IMG/VR virus record: IMGVR_UViG_3300025769_000562
Location: 1-29,984 of that record
DNA: 29,984 nucleotides
From: a virus
Strand: one strand, 5' to 3'
The position numbers and the translations under genes were made by a program. The notes under the pieces are model-generated. The model saw only the letters and a program-made list of their open reading frames with translations, did not search any database and was not told the origin of the DNA. Positions 29,933-29,984 of the stretch are shown here, in pieces. The stretch's first letter is position 1. The number at the start of each line of letters is the position of its first letter.

Positions 29933-29984
29933 ATGGCATTTAACGGAAGCGGAACCTTTAACCGCACAAACGGTACAAACACAG
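29933..29984 (+). CDS. Tail-appendage protein, 3' partial
   Basis: ATG at 29933 lies 8 nt behind GAGGAGA (29918-29924). The visible residues are MAFNGSGTFNRTNGTNT, similar to the start of a common phage tail-fibre / tail-associated protein (MxFNGxGTFxRxxGTNTG). Only 17 codons are in the window. Location after the ejection genes and behind a promoter-like dyad agrees with a receptor-binding or appendage gene. Confidence 0.6.
   Translation, partial: MAFNGSGTFNRTNGTNT

Overview
The window is part of a tailed-phage genome. The gene set points to a short-tailed phage with P22-like virion architecture: large portal, scaffold, coat, tail-adaptor (gp4-like), DNA-stabilisation-like (gp10-like) and internal/ejection-type proteins, with no tape-measure or tail-tube genes in about 30 kb. 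Nearly all genes lie on the + strand and are packed with 1-8 bp overlaps. No integrase, tRNA, rRNA or CRISPR array was seen. The host cannot be named from sequence alone; one exact DnaA box (TTATCCACA) fits a bacterial host with canonical DnaA boxes.

Layout. (1) 1-1736: end of a replication block, with a 5'-truncated winged-helix replication-initiator-like gene, a RepA-like ring ATPase/helicase and a small zinc-finger protein. (2) 1737-4773: a mostly non-coding control region, probably the replication origin. It holds two ~165-bp inverted arms with a 53-nt core matching at 52 positions, a DnaA box, an 86-bp duplication carrying four CCATTTTATT boxes, an 11-bp tandem repeat, several operator-like dyads and a good sigma70-type promoter with structured RNA behind it. 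It contains the only likely minus-strand gene and one small + gene. (3) 4774-11365: DNA packaging: small terminase, two small proteins, large terminase and portal. (4) 11362-15971: virion appendage and accessory proteins. (5) 15999-19022: scaffold, coat, an inserted HNH endonuclease and a probable decoration protein. (6) 19030-20176: a glycosyltransferase-like/methyltransferase pair ended by a terminator-like hairpin. (7) 20268-29829: connector, tail-hub and ejection-type proteins. (8) 29933 to the edge: start of a tail-appendage gene behind its own promoter-like site.

The most striking locus is the large terminase gene. Its mature protein should be about 494 aa, but the open frame is 1116 codons because two inteins interrupt it. 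The first sits inside the ATPase Walker A motif (between K and T), begins with Gly and shows the Trp/Cys/Thr signature of class 3 inteins; its LAGLIDADG endonuclease has lost both catalytic acidic positions. The second is a class 1 intein in the last nuclease motif. Wholly inside it, in another reading frame with its own start and stop, lies a complete 186-aa HNH endonuclease ORF, so about 560 bp appear to encode protein in two frames on the same strand. With the separate HNH gene after the coat gene, three homing-type elements have settled in the packaging and head module.
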